A model generated the notes under the pieces. It was given only the letters and a program-made list of their open reading frames with translations. It was not told the DNA's origin and made no database searches. From the NCBI GenBank assembly GCA_019775845.1, contig JADQAV010000009.1, positions 1,574,202 through 1,638,201 on the forward strand: a DNA stretch of 64,000 bases, read 5' to 3'. The DNA comes from Myrmaecium sp. VS I D KN 1. Its lineage: Eukaryota; Ascomycota; Dothideomycetes; Valsariales; Valsariaceae. Position 1 is the first letter of the stretch. The number at the start of each line of letters is the position of its first letter. Positions 13,233 to 23,366 of the stretch are shown piece after piece. The position numbers and the translations under genes were made by a program.

Positions 13233-13625
13233 AGTATGAAGCTGGAGGGCTTGGAGTTGCGAGAGTCCTAAGAATGAGGTGGTGTTGAGATACGACGTCC
13301 CGTCCCGCTCGAGACGAGAGGGCTCCCCGTTGCCGAAACCTCCATCAACACCTTGGAGCCTGGATACCCCCAGCCGAGGTTTTTAAAGAATGGAATGACG
13401 TCTTGCAAATAAGAAATAGAACTCGACAGAACATGACGAGGAAAGTAGTGCAACCGAGAAACTTGTATCCATAAAATAACACTCTTCCAGAGAGATTGAT
13501 AAAACCAACGCTTGCTAATAGACCAATACAACACCAGATAGCAGACTCCCAGCCTTAAACTCCCGCTGAACCGCAGCAAGGCAAGCTATAACAAACCATC
13601 CAGAAACCTTCCTCATCCTTCCACT
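13233..13625. other. Intergenic gap, nothing recognised
   Basis: About 390 bp between two minus-strand genes. It probably holds the promoter/5' leader of the dioxygenase's downstream neighbour and the dioxygenase 3' UTR. Moderately AT-rich, with no open frame of note. Confidence 0.4.
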
Positions 13626-14893
13626 CTAGTCATTATAATTGACGACACCCGCGCCATCCTTGTTCACCGGCTTCAGTCCATACCTCTTAATGAACTCCTC
13701 CTCCTGGCTCCTCCCCTCCACCCCATCCTTCGGGCCCACCGGCCTCTCCGCCTGCACCGCCACCCTCACCGCATGCCTCCGATGTCCCTGGAACCCATAC
13801 GTCGCAGTATGATTCGTGCAGCGATTATCCCAAAACGCCACATCACCCTCGTTCCACTGGAAGCGCACATGCGCCTCCTGCGTCGTCGCCACGATCTCAT
13901 TTAGCAGCGCGAGAATATGGTCCGACTCGACCTTCGGCACGCCGACGATCTTGGTCACGAAGCCCGGGTTGTAGAAGAGCGACTTCCAGCCCGTGACGGG
14001 GTGGGTGCGGATGAGCGGGTGCTCGGTGACGACGGGGTCGCGACGGACGGTGCGGCCGAGCGCGATGGAGCCGTCGGCTTGCATCTGCGCGGAGTGCAGG
14101 GCGGTCAGGCCCTCGAGGTACTTCTGCATCGAGGGCGAGAGGGCGTCGTATGCGGCGTATTGGCTGCTCCAGAGGGTGTCGCCGCCGCCGCCACGGGCAG
14201 GGCCGGACAGCACCTTTAGGGTGGTGTAGGAGGGGGGTTGGACTTCATAGGTGACGTCGGAGTGCCAGAGGAAAGCCGGAGCGAAGATGGCGCGCATGTC
14301 TTGGGAGTCCTCCTTGGTGTAGACGACATGGACGTCCTCCAGGCCCTCGCGTTGAGGGGTAGCGGTGGTGGCGTGCTTGTGCAGCTCGCCGTAATACCTG
14401 CCGAGCTCTCGCTGGGCTTCGATGTCGAAGTCGTGCTGGTTGCGGAAGAAGACCACGCCGCGGGTGGCCACGAGGCGGGCAAGATCATTCTTCTGGGCAT
14501 CGGTGAGTTTGGCAAGGTTCACGCCGTGGATCTCGGTGCCGATCTTCGGGTTGTAGTCGAAGACGTCGGTGGCAGCGGAAAGAAGGTTGCGGAACTTGGG
14601 ATCACCCTGCAGGCCCTTCTGTGGGGATATTAGCAGAAGGAAATGTGAGATAGTTGCGTTCAACGTACGTCTTCGTAGGGAATCTCTCCCAGAGGGGGCC
14701 AGTGTACGTCAGGGAACCGTGGCTTCAGGTCATCGTACTTGTAATCGTCGTAGGATTTGGGGACGACTCGGCCGGGTTCGTATTCGAGAGGAGAGGGCCT
14801 GTCGGAGCTGGCCTTGCTGATCTTTAGGTCTTTGAGCTCCTTTGTCGGAGCATATTCAGGGTAGGCAACGGTATCAATGAGACCGGGTGCCAT
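13626..14893 (-). CDS. TauD/TfdA-family alpha-ketoglutarate-dependent sulfonate dioxygenase
   Basis: Fe(II)/2-oxoglutarate dioxygenase of the taurine/sulfonate type, related to yeast Jlp1. The family oxidises sulfonates to release sulfite as a sulfur source; the exact substrate is unknown. Exons 14669-14893 and 13618-side exon 13626-14618 join over a 50-nt intron (GTACGT...CACAG), giving 405 aa, a normal family length. The metal-binding triad is visible: His194 and Asp196 in FLWHSDVT, distal His345 in RCTNHTATYG, and the 2-oxoglutarate-binding Arg360 in RRHAVRVA. The N-terminal 75 residues (KDLKISKASSDRPSPLEYEP) are typical of fungal members. There is no signal peptide, so it is probably cytosolic. 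No sulfur-assimilation genes adjoin it. All catalytic residues are present, so the enzyme should be active. Confidence 0.93.
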
Positions 14894-16672
14894 AGTGTAT
14901 GTGTGTGCGAATGAGGGTTGTGAAAAAAGCCGGAGATAGTATGGGAATATAGAGACGCTGAAAGGCTGGAGAAGCGGGCAATTGAGAAAGGCCCGCGAAA
15001 GCTGAACAAGGAAGATGGACAGGTGGTTGAGAAAGTGGCTGTTATTGATGATCTAGATAAGACATTACTTGGGAGCGAGAGGAGCTGCTTTATAGAAAGA
15101 GAAAATGCAGGGCGAGACATCGATCAGTCAGAGTGAGACGAAATTATGAAGAACTGCGGACACCGTCGGATGAGGTGCTAGGCCCTTGATATTGCGCAAC
15201 TGTGAGAGACTATGAGGTTGTGACGGGGATCAAAAATAAGCCCCTTTCCCCACATAAGCTAAGAGACATCCGCGATCTCCATCGGGAAAAGAAATGCCGT
15301 GGATTGAAGTGTGGTAGGCGAGGCTGGCATATCCACCGATAGAGAGCTGCTCAAGACTTCAGTTACTTCAATTAAGATCAATCACTGCGTGTATGAAGGT
15401 TACGGTCTCCTCCAAATGAGAGCTGCGAGGCTGGGGATATCGCCAACCTGGGATTGCTGCCAGACAGACCAACCCCCGCGGGAGCATGTATGGGGAGTCA
15501 TCGATTGCATCTTCGTCAGCTGGTGGTCTGTAATCAGCGGTGTCCGCGTTGCCGAGGGCACTGCCATCCGGGGTATTCCATCATCGGGGGATCAGGGGCA
15601 ATCGCGGAGAGGCGTGGTGGTGGAGGTCGAGGGTGGTGAGGCTGCGTTCTAGAAGCCGCTAATCCGCATTAGGTCGGGTTGCGTGCGATTGCGTGCTGCA
15701 CTCCAAAACATCACTTCGTCCACGCCGACCTACTCCTACCTAACCTTCCACAGCCAAACAAGCGGTCAGCCGGACGATGTCCGAGGATCTTGATCTTGAT
15801 TACATGTTCATCACCAGGAGTACATGTCCGTCGGTGTCATCATACAGCATCAAACGCAGCGTGACAGCCTTGCGTCTCTCTGTCGCCGCGAGACGTCCTC
15901 CACATCCGTCGTCGAAAGCGACAGCTCTCACAACGCGCGCGCGAAATAGGAGCGCCTGTATCACCTATCAGCAACCTGATACGTATAACCTTGATACGCG
16001 ATGACTCGCCTTGAATCTGTGCTCGTCGTACGCGTAACGCGGTCGAAGCAACACCGCCAGAATGCACCTCTTGCTGCAGGAACAAGATATGCCTCGCGCC
16101 CCTGAAGATCCCGACCTTCTGTTTGGATCTTCTCCAGCTGCACGCGTCTGACTGGGCATCCTTGGTCGGACGCAGCTACCTATACACGCGTCCACAGCAA
16201 CGGCAGTCGTCGTGCTGGAGGACGTTGTTCGTTTTGGATACAAGTACACAAAGTGCCGTACCCAATAATAGCAATGCCGCAGCCATTGCCTCATCTCTTG
16301 AATCACACCCGTTCGAGCATCGTCTGAACGGGGTCACAATACTGAGCGTTCTATCTGCAATGTGCCGAATCCCAGCCTCTTCGACCACAACTGCTGCTCA
16401 AAAGTCAACCCCACAATATCTAGTCCGACCTTGAACAAGGATTCTGAGACAAGGCTGAGATGCAACCACCGATTCTCAACCCAAGCAGCAGGTTATCAGA
16501 TCCCCCAGTGATGTCCACCCACACAACGCACTAACCCCCGCCCCACACCACCAAAGTCCGCCGCACAACATGCACAAATCGTCAATCACTATCCATCTCC
16601 CGGCGCTCCTTCCTGCCGGTTCTCTAATCCCCAACTGAATATAAAGAAATAGAGGGAATAAGCGTTTAACAA
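14894..16672. other. Intergenic region upstream of the dioxygenase and tRNA-Val
   Basis: No gene recognised. Proximal to 14894 this is the promoter/leader of the dioxygenase. The rest (about 15.3-16.6 kb) has only short, overlapping open frames without domain signatures. Confidence 0.45.
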
Positions 16673-16788
16673 GCTCGGGTGGTGTAGTTGGTTATCACGT
16701 CAGTCTAACACTTGACTGCCTTTGCCTCAGCAAGGCGCCGGTCAACCCTGTACACTGAAGGTCCTGAGTTCAAGTCTCGGCCCGAGTA
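16673..16788 (+). tRNA. tRNA-Val (anticodon AAC) with a 42-nt intron
   Basis: The cloverleaf folds by eye. Acceptor stem GCTCGGG pairs with CCCGAGT (one G-T pair), with discriminator A at 16788. D-stem GTG/CAC. Anticodon stem TCAGT (16700-16704) pairs with ACTGA (16754-16758). The loop carries anticodon AAC at 16707-16709. T-arm is CTGAG-TTCAAGT-CTCGG. The canonical intron follows position 37, about 16711-16752, and contains TTGAC that can pair with GTCAA, as expected for a splicing-endonuclease substrate. Internal A-box (TGGTGTAGTTGG) and B-box (GTTCAAGTC) promoter elements are present. A T5 run at 16795 serves as the RNA polymerase III stop. Confidence 0.93.
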
Positions 16789-16794
16789 TCTCTC

Positions 16795-16806
16795 TTTTTG
16801 CTTTTT
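16795..16806 (+). terminator. RNA polymerase III terminator of tRNA-Val
   Basis: Two T5 runs (16795-16799 and 16802-16806) begin seven bases after the discriminator base of the tRNA. This is the usual Pol III termination signal. Confidence 0.75.
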
Positions 16807-17335
16807 GATGGGACTCCCTGTAGGTGTTGGCAACCACAGCAGCCATTTCAGCACATTGGATTGTGGTGATGAATGTTTAGGGGCGACTGTTTTTGGCTGG
16901 ATTTTTATGCGGGAGAGAACGACAGCAGACAGAGTTTTGGGAGCAGAAAGACGTTGCTAAGGATAGCAAGAAAGTGGGCAAGCTTTCAAGCGGGCGGCTG
17001 ACAGGCCGCTGTTTCCTTGAGCTTATGGACATCAGCATACGTTCATGGTATTCGTCATTCTTCGATTGAGAGAATCTCCCTGGAAGGGATGCGTGTAACA
17101 ACAGTAGCAGCACCATCTTCCCCTTGACCACTCCCACTTTTCCCAGGCCCATCGTCCCCCGAAGCGATATCTAACCCCCCCCCCCCCCGGAGAACGATCG
17201 CTTCCCCGCAGAGTAAGGATGTAAAACATGGCAAACTACCAACGCCATCTCCCATGCGCATTCTCCACAACAGAAAAAGAAAAAAGGAAAGAAAGAAAAA
17301 CACGCTATATTAAAAACCCCCGGATCCCTCGCCGA
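16807..17335. other. Intergenic region with a poly-C run
   Basis: Downstream of FIP1 on its strand, probably its 3' UTR, plus spacer to the tRNA. A run of 15 C residues lies at 17175-17189. No gene is seen. Confidence 0.5.
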
Positions 17336-18523
17336 TCACCACCGTCCCCTCCTGCCCCCTGCATGCCCTCCCCGTCCCCCATAGCCGCCCTGCTGCTGCT
17401 GCTGTTGCCCATACTGACCGTATCCACCCTGCTGACCGTACGCCGCCTGCTGCTGCTGGCCGCCCTGCTGGGCGCCAGCCTGCATGCCCTGGACAGTCTG
17501 CATGAAGCTGCCAAAGTCCATCTGACTCGGATCAACGCCCTGGCTCATCATCTGCGCCATCAGGCCCTGCATAGTAGCCTCGTCCATCATCGGCATGCCG
17601 CCGGGCATACCCATCGGGCCTTGGCCGGGGCCCATGCCAGCCATGGCGGGGCCGGTGGGCGCGCCGGGGGGCGGGGCGCCACCAGCACCACCACCGCCGC
17701 CGCCTGCGGCCCCGGCACCCGGCACCGGTCCGCCCATGAGCGTGTTCTGGAAGGCTTCCATCTCGACCTTCTGGCCCTCGATCGCTTTGACCATGCTCTG
17801 CTGGCGCAGGCAGTAGGTCGTCCAGCTGAACTCGTCGAAGCCGTAGTTGAAGTAGTCGCTCTGGTCGGCGCCGGGCAGGCGCCAGGGTTTGAGGTGCTCG
17901 GCCAGGTCGGCGTCAATGTCGAGCGCGGTGATGGGCTTGCCGGCGGGGTCGCCTGGTGGCCATGTCGGCGTTGCGTTGAAGTCCATCTTGGCGGTTGGCG
18001 TGTCCCGCCGGACCGCTGGGTAGCGGGAGCCGTCGGGGAGGTTGGTCGGCTTGGTGGCCCCGGGTTGGGGCGTGGAGGTGCCGGGTGCGGCGGTTGTGCT
18101 GGTGCCGCTGCCGGCGCCGGTGCCTGGGAGAGGAGTGGAGGTAGAGGGTTTGGCGGCGGGAGGCTTCGGTGTGATGGCTTCGGATGTGGAGCGCGGTTCT
18201 GTTTTGACCGTGCGGGATCTGTACTGTCTTAGGCGCATGTTCTCATGGGAGGTCAGGGTTGGCTGAGCACTTACTGTGTCTCCGGCTTGTCTTCGCGTTC
18301 TATCACGATGTCGATGTCCTGGGAGGCGCGTTAGGGCGGGAGTGTGGGAGCATGGAGAAACAGCAGAGGCACCTACAGAGTCGCTGCTTTCCTCTTCTTC
18401 TCCCGACTCGAGGTCGGTGTCCATCTTCTCTTCCTTGATGTTGTCGCCTTCATCTGAGTTCGTCGATTGATTCCGTTCGTCGGCGGCGCCGTTCTGCCCG
18501 TAGAAGTCGTCGTCCTCTTCCAT
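17336..18523 (-). CDS. FIP1: Pre-mRNA polyadenylation factor Fip1
   Basis: Subunit of the cleavage and polyadenylation factor that tethers poly(A) polymerase to the 3'-end processing complex in the nucleus. Three exons, 18377-18523, 18275-18318 and 17336-18227, with introns of 58 and 47 nt, give 360 aa. The start at 18523 (MEEDDDFYGQ) has the acidic Fip1-like N-terminus; no ATG further upstream in frame is supported. The short middle exon encodes an acidic/hydrophobic stretch (DIDIVIEREDKPETQ) seen in fungal Fip1. The conserved Fip1 motif is at about 169-205 (LDIDADLAEHLKPWRLPGAD, then YFNYGFDEFSWTTYCLRQQ). The C-terminal third is Gly/Gln-rich and ends GGRRGRW. The acceptor of the third exon (CTAAG|ACAG) is the one that keeps frame; the CAG four bases later does not. 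It is divergent from NUP49. Confidence 0.92.
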   Translation of the reverse strand: MEEDDDFYGQNGAADERNQSTNSDEGDNIKEEKMDTDLESGEEEESSDSVGASAVSPCSHTPALTRLPGHRHRDRTRRQAGDTVSAQPTLTSHENMRLRQYRSRTVKTEPRSTSEAITPKPPAAKPSTSTPLPGTGAGSGTSTTAAPGTSTPQPGATKPTNLPDGSRYPAVRRDTPTAKMDFNATPTWPPGDPAGKPITALDIDADLAEHLKPWRLPGADQSDYFNYGFDEFSWTTYCLRQQSMVKAIEGQKVEMEAFQNTLMGGPVPGAGAAGGGGGGAGGAPPPGAPTGPAMAGMGPGQGPMGMPGGMPMMDEATMQGLMAQMMSQGVDPSQMDFGSFMQTVQGMQAGAQQGGQQQQAAYGQQGGYGQYGQQQQQQGGYGGRGGHAGGRRGRW

Positions 18524-19100
18524 GGCTGGGAATGTGTTGCTCTTCAAGCCTGGTGTCGTCGCAAAGAGAGTCAAGGGCTGCTGAGTAAAGACCTAGTGCA
18601 AGTGATGCGCAATGCAGGGGATCCGTACGGGCGTCTTGAGAGGAATGTCGAGCTTGGAGCTTCTTGTGGATGGTCGGAGGTTTCCACAGCTCCGCCGAAA
18701 TGTCGCCAAGGCGCGTTCCCGGCTGGGAGCTCAAAGAAACAACACCCAAAAGCCCCTGTGACGAAACAACGGAAACTGCATATACGCCCGTCGCCTGCAC
18801 TACCTTCTTGGTGTATCTGCTGTATCTGGTCCCAAGTATCTCCTCAGGCCCTTTCAGCGCGCGGCTCGGCCTACTTCAGACCCAGCCCGCTGTGCGAACG
18901 ACTTTGACAAACGCACCTCCGGGCAACTCAACTTTCAACAGCTGCCGTCGTGCGCCTCATTGGTGTCGAAAAGCGCCAGTTCAAGTATTGCTAGAGAGAT
19001 TCGTATTCCTCTGTGTCGGTACTCTACTTTGGCGCATAGTCCCGCACATCACCTGTTGTGCTTGCGGTGTCACCGTTAGCGTCGCATATTCACAAGCAAC
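18524..19100. promoter_or_regulatory. Shared divergent promoter region of FIP1 and NUP49
   Basis: The two head-to-head genes are separated by 577 bp of start-to-start DNA with no convincing coding frame. It must carry both 5' leaders and both promoters. No TATA box stands out. Bidirectional control is inferred from arrangement only. Confidence 0.5.
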
Positions 19101-20677
19101 ATGGCATTCGGCAGGTCAAATTCGCTGAGTATCAACACTGGCGCAGGGGGCTCATTATTGTAAGTGCTTGGATCACAAACTTTCCCCGTCTCTAGTTTCC
19201 GCACCGATCTCTCCCCTCCAACTTCAACAACGTCCGACCCACAATCTCTTCTCGCAACCACATTCCGCATCATGAAGCGCGACAACCAGGACGACGACAC
19301 GGCTAACGGAAAGCGCGTATGCGCCAATCCTTCTAGTGGTAACACATCAAACAACCAGACTCAGTCAGGCGGTCTCTTCGGCTCGAGCACCGCAACCTCG
19401 CAACCTCAGCAAACCGGCGGCCTGTTTGGTAACACTGCCACCTCAAAACCGGCGACGGGAGGCCTCTTCGGTGCCTCGACGGCGACATCGCAACCTGCGA
19501 CTGGCGGGCTGTTTGGCAGCTCGACCGCAACATCACAGCCGCAGACGGGTGGTCTTTTCGGGGGCTCCACAGCGACGACGCAGCAAACTGGAGGTCTCTT
19601 TGGCAACAAGCCTGCGGCGCCAGCTACTGGCGGTGGGTTGTTCGGACAACTAAACAACACGACTTCACAGCCTCAGCAGAGCGGTGGCTTGTTCGGAGGA
19701 GCGCTAGGCCAGAACGACCAGCAGCAGAGCACGCAGCCTGCGACGGGAGGGCTGTTCGGAGGTCTGGGACAGCAGAACAAGCCAGCCACCACGTCTTTGT
19801 TGTATGTTGGCCTTTCTCATACCAATCAAGAATTCCGTAGCATACTGACAGCTTTTCCAGCGGCGGAAATACGAACAACAACCAACCTCAGCTCGGCGGC
19901 TCTCTTCTCGGCAACACCACGCAAAATGCGTCTTCCAATACCGTTCCTGGTGTGACCATCGATATCTCGAATGTCCGAGGCACCACACGCTTCAATGACC
20001 TCCACGAATCCCTGCAGAAGCAGATCGAAGAGCTCGACAACTTTATCCAGACGCAGATCTCCCACTCTCACCAAGTCTCCGCCATGACACCGGCCCACGG
20101 TGAGGCCGTCAACTCCCTGCCTCCCGACATCAGCTATCTCGAGCAACGTCTCGATGCCGTCCAAGTGGCGACCGACAACGACGTCGACGCCGTCGCATAC
20201 TTGAAGAAGATCGTCCTCGCCGACGCCGAAGACGCCCGCACATGCTTCCGCACGATCGAGAACCTCAAGCTGCCCAGCCAGTACCACTACAGCGGCATCG
20301 GCGGGTGGTCCGCCTCCACGGCGCAAGAAGGCGAGGAGGAAGACCCGGCCACGTCGACGAACCTGGTCAAGTACTTCAACAACCGCGCCGACAAGCTCGA
20401 CCAGACGATCGAGACGTACCGCCGTCAGGTCGCGGAGATCGAGCAGCATCTGCACACGGTGGAGGCGACGGCGGTGCAGAAGACGCAGGAGCTGTTGGCC
20501 CGGCGGGCGAGCAGGCAGGTGGGCGGCGCGGCGGACGGCGAGGTTGGCGTGCGGGAGCAGAAGAAGAGGGAGGTTGGTGCGGCGTTGAGGGAGTTTGAGA
20601 GGGCGATTCTGGGGGTTGCGGGGCGTGTGGGAGAGGTGAGGGAGCAGGTTATCGAGGTCACCACGACGGGCTTGTAG
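19101..20677 (+). CDS. NUP49: GLFG-repeat nucleoporin Nup49 (Nup58/p45 family)
   Basis: FG nucleoporin of the central Nsp1-Nup57-Nup49 channel complex, mediating nucleocytoplasmic transport. Three exons, 19101-19159, 19337-19801 and 19861-20677, with introns of 177 and 59 nt, give 446 aa. The start is set by MAFGRSNSLSINTGAGGSLF, the conserved beginning of fungal Nup49. The first intron, the longest found in this window, splits a Phe codon and restores SLFGNTSNN. Residues up to about 190 hold repeated GGLFG units separated by Ser/Thr/Gln linkers. The remainder (ISNVRGTTRFNDLHESLQKQ, YLEQRLDAVQVATDNDVDAV, TETYRRQ-type helices) is the coiled-coil assembly domain. A spurious in-frame open frame crosses part of intron 1. 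The complete length and intact coiled coil argue for a functional gene. Confidence 0.93.
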
Positions 20678-21244
20678 GAGGCGGCGCGTTGTCGGGTTCT
20701 TGGTTGGTTGCATTATTCTCAGGATTCCGGAGCTCACGAAATGGCTATGGATCGTCTTCGTCTCATTTCTCTTTTAGGTCGTTTTTTTTCTTTTCTGTAA
20801 AGGTACATTACGATTGAAGATGGCATGGTATCGGTTTTGTTATGTCCTTGGTCATCCGGTGGGATTTTGAACATCATTTTCTATGAGTTTGCTTTCCTGC
20901 TACAATCAACTACGATGCTGTTCGACATTTCCTGCAGAATTGGCTCGAGTTACTGTGCTGGTCCGCAGTACGGGCAAAGATCAGGAGTGTCTCTATTCGT
21001 ACCTTCATGTTGGGGCGAGGCTGGCTGAGTAATGGCGGGCAATTTCGCAACTCCGGCAATGCGATCTCCTCTCGTGATCAGGTAAGCAGATGTCAGCAGG
21101 CAACAAGGCATCTATGACGCCAATGATATGAACTCTCCCCGCAGTGAACTCCATTCTACTACCTAGTTCCCCAATCAGCCATATATCTATCCCGGTCCGC
21201 CTCGACATCCCACTCCTTGTAGCCCGCTACTTCCGCCGCATTAT
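20678..21244. other. Intergenic: NUP49 3' side and GST promoter
   Basis: No gene is seen. A T-rich stretch near 20765-20800 is consistent with the NUP49 3' UTR. The distal part is the promoter/leader of the glutathione transferase gene. Confidence 0.4.
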
Positions 21245-22465
21245 ATGTTCTTCGCTTCCCGCGCCCCCATCTTCCGCAGCGCGCTCCAGAATTTCCGCTC
21301 CATTTGCATCCCCGCAACCGCCTCCGCCCCACCAACCACCACCCTACTACCCGCAGCGAGCATGGCGACGGCGAGCGGACGCAAAGACATCCTGCACTGG
21401 GTGGACCCGCAAGACCGATCGGGCGAGTTCAAGCGGCAGGCGAGCGTGTTCCGCGACTGGATCTCGAGCGAGCCCGGCGCGGCGTTCCCGGCGGAGAAGG
21501 GCCGCTATCATCTGTATGTGTCGTACGCGTGCCCGTGGGCGCATCGGGCGCTCATCGTGCGGAGGCTGAAGGGCCTGGAGGAGTTTGTGGGTTTTACGAG
21601 CGTGCATTGGGAGATGTTGGATAAGGGTGAGTGCTGTGGTTGGGGGTGTGGGATCGGAGGATGAGATGAGAGCTGACTTTTTGCGCGTTTAGGATGGAGA
21701 TTTGCGACGCCGGATGAGAAGATTCCGGGAGAGAATACTCGCCCTGACCCGGTACACCCGGAGTACACGCACCTCCGGGATATCTACTTCGAGAACGACA
21801 AGGAGTACAGCGGCCGCTTCACCGTCCCAACCCTCTACGACACGGTCCAGAAGCGGATCGTAAACAACGAGTCGTCGGAGATCATCCGCATGTTCTATCA
21901 CGCCTTCGACCACCTGCTCCCGGAACCGTACAAGTCCCTGGACCTCCTGCCTAAGGAGCACCTCGACTACATCGAGGAGACGAACAAGTGGACGTACGAC
22001 GAGATCAACAACGGCGTCTACAAGTCCGGCTTCGCGACCACGCAGGAGGCGTACGAGCGCAACGTGCGCACGCTCTTCCAGGCGCTGGACCGCGCGGAGA
22101 AGCACCTGGCGGACAACGCGGCCGCGGGCCGGGGGCCCTACTACCTGGGCGACCAGCTCAGCGAGCTCGACGTCCGGCTCTACACCACCGTCGTCCGGTT
22201 CGACCCGGTGTACGTGCAGCACTTTAAGTGCAACCTGCGTGACATCCGCTCCGGGTACCCGCACCTCCATCGCTGGCTCCGGAATCTGTATTGGAACCAT
22301 GAGGCGTTTGGCGGGACGACGCAGTTTGAGCATATCAAGAAGCATTATACGAAGAGTCATAAGCAGATCAATCAGTTTAGCATCACGCCGCTGGGGCCGG
22401 AGAAGGATATCTTGGGGTTGGAGGAGGAGGTTAGGGCGGTGGAGTTTGCGGTGGGTGGAAAGTAG
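21245..22465 (+). CDS. Omega-type glutathione transferase / glutathionyl-hydroquinone reductase (ECM4-like)
   Basis: Xi/omega-class GST that reduces S-glutathionyl-hydroquinones using glutathione. Exons 21245-21626 and 21693-22465 with a 66-nt intron (GTGAGT...TTTAG) give 384 aa. The catalytic Cys96 lies in YVSYACPWAHR, the hallmark of the ECM4/YqjG family. Downstream family motifs include PVHPEYTHLRDIYFENDKEY, GRFTVPTLYD and YYLGDQLSELDVRLYTTVVR. The first 40 residues (MFFASRAPIFRSALQNFRS) are Arg/Ser/hydrophobic and lack acids, like a mitochondrial presequence. An internal ATG at residue 40 (MATASGRKDILHW) would give the cytosolic-length enzyme. Both starts are plausible, possibly alternative products of one gene. 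Confidence 0.93.
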
Positions 22466-23366
22466 GAGGGGATGTTTGTCTGGGTTTGTCTGGAATGGAA
22501 ATGGAAGATCATATGCTTGCGTACAGGGTTTACGTGGAGGAAATCCCGATCCTTGTTCATGCTTGAATGCTTGAGGAGCAAGAGTGGGATGAAGATGAGG
22601 ATGGTGCGGACATGATCGGCGTTGAGGGGGAGGGGGGTTTGTGATAATGCGGCGCTCAATGGCACTGTGACCGGCGACTTGACGAGCCATTGTTGCCTTC
22701 TTTCTTTCCCGTCATATCGTGAGAGAGCAACGAGGTGTACCGCTGTCATGCTGGGATGGGAAAAGAGATACAATTCTCTGGGGAATTCTCGGAATCTATT
22801 CCGCATGTGGAGGAAGCATGCACAAGCTGGTATATCTTTCCTCCATCTGTACCTCACAACTGTGACACCAACGGCCCCCAAGCAGGTGGAGCCGATGGGG
22901 GGATGGGTGCTTATCAGATAACCTCGGCAGCGCGCATTGGGCCGAATCACTGCACTTACGACCCCTGCTTGGCCATCTCCGCGCCTCCCCAGCTCTCGCG
23001 CCTTCGACCGACAACGCAGCAGGCGAGGGGAGCTCCTTCGAGAACTCCTCCTCCTCTTCCTCTTCCTTCCTTCATCACTCCACCAAACCGTGTCCATCTA
23101 TTTACTGTACATACAAACCTCCTGCTTCCTCACCCTTTGGCGTCTCTCTGCCTTGTGATCCTTCCTTGACCGTCGGTTCCTTCATCTGCTTGGCGTCCGA
23201 GAGTGCCGAGTATCGGTCCATCCTACGGAGTACCTTACTAGAGTGTGCATACCTACGTCAGTTGGCCGAGCCCATCCGCTCGACCTCTCTACCACCTCCA
23301 CGAGACTTCAAGTCAAACCACCAAGAATCCGGGCTCTTTCGTCGCTATCTACATCCCACTACCACC
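22466..23366. other. Intergenic: upstream region of Lon
   Basis: About 900 bp without a recognisable gene. The last 300 bp are C/T-rich, typical of a fungal 5' leader, leading into CCACCATGA at the Lon start. Confidence 0.4.

Noticed and set aside
17228-18232. 334-codon plus-strand open frame opposite FIP1
   Set aside because: It runs antisense to clear Fip1 motifs and encodes Gly/Ala/His-rich low complexity without domains.
21689-22690. 333-codon minus-strand open frame opposite the GST
   Set aside because: It is antisense to a well-conserved GST exon and its open status follows from GC-rich third positions.
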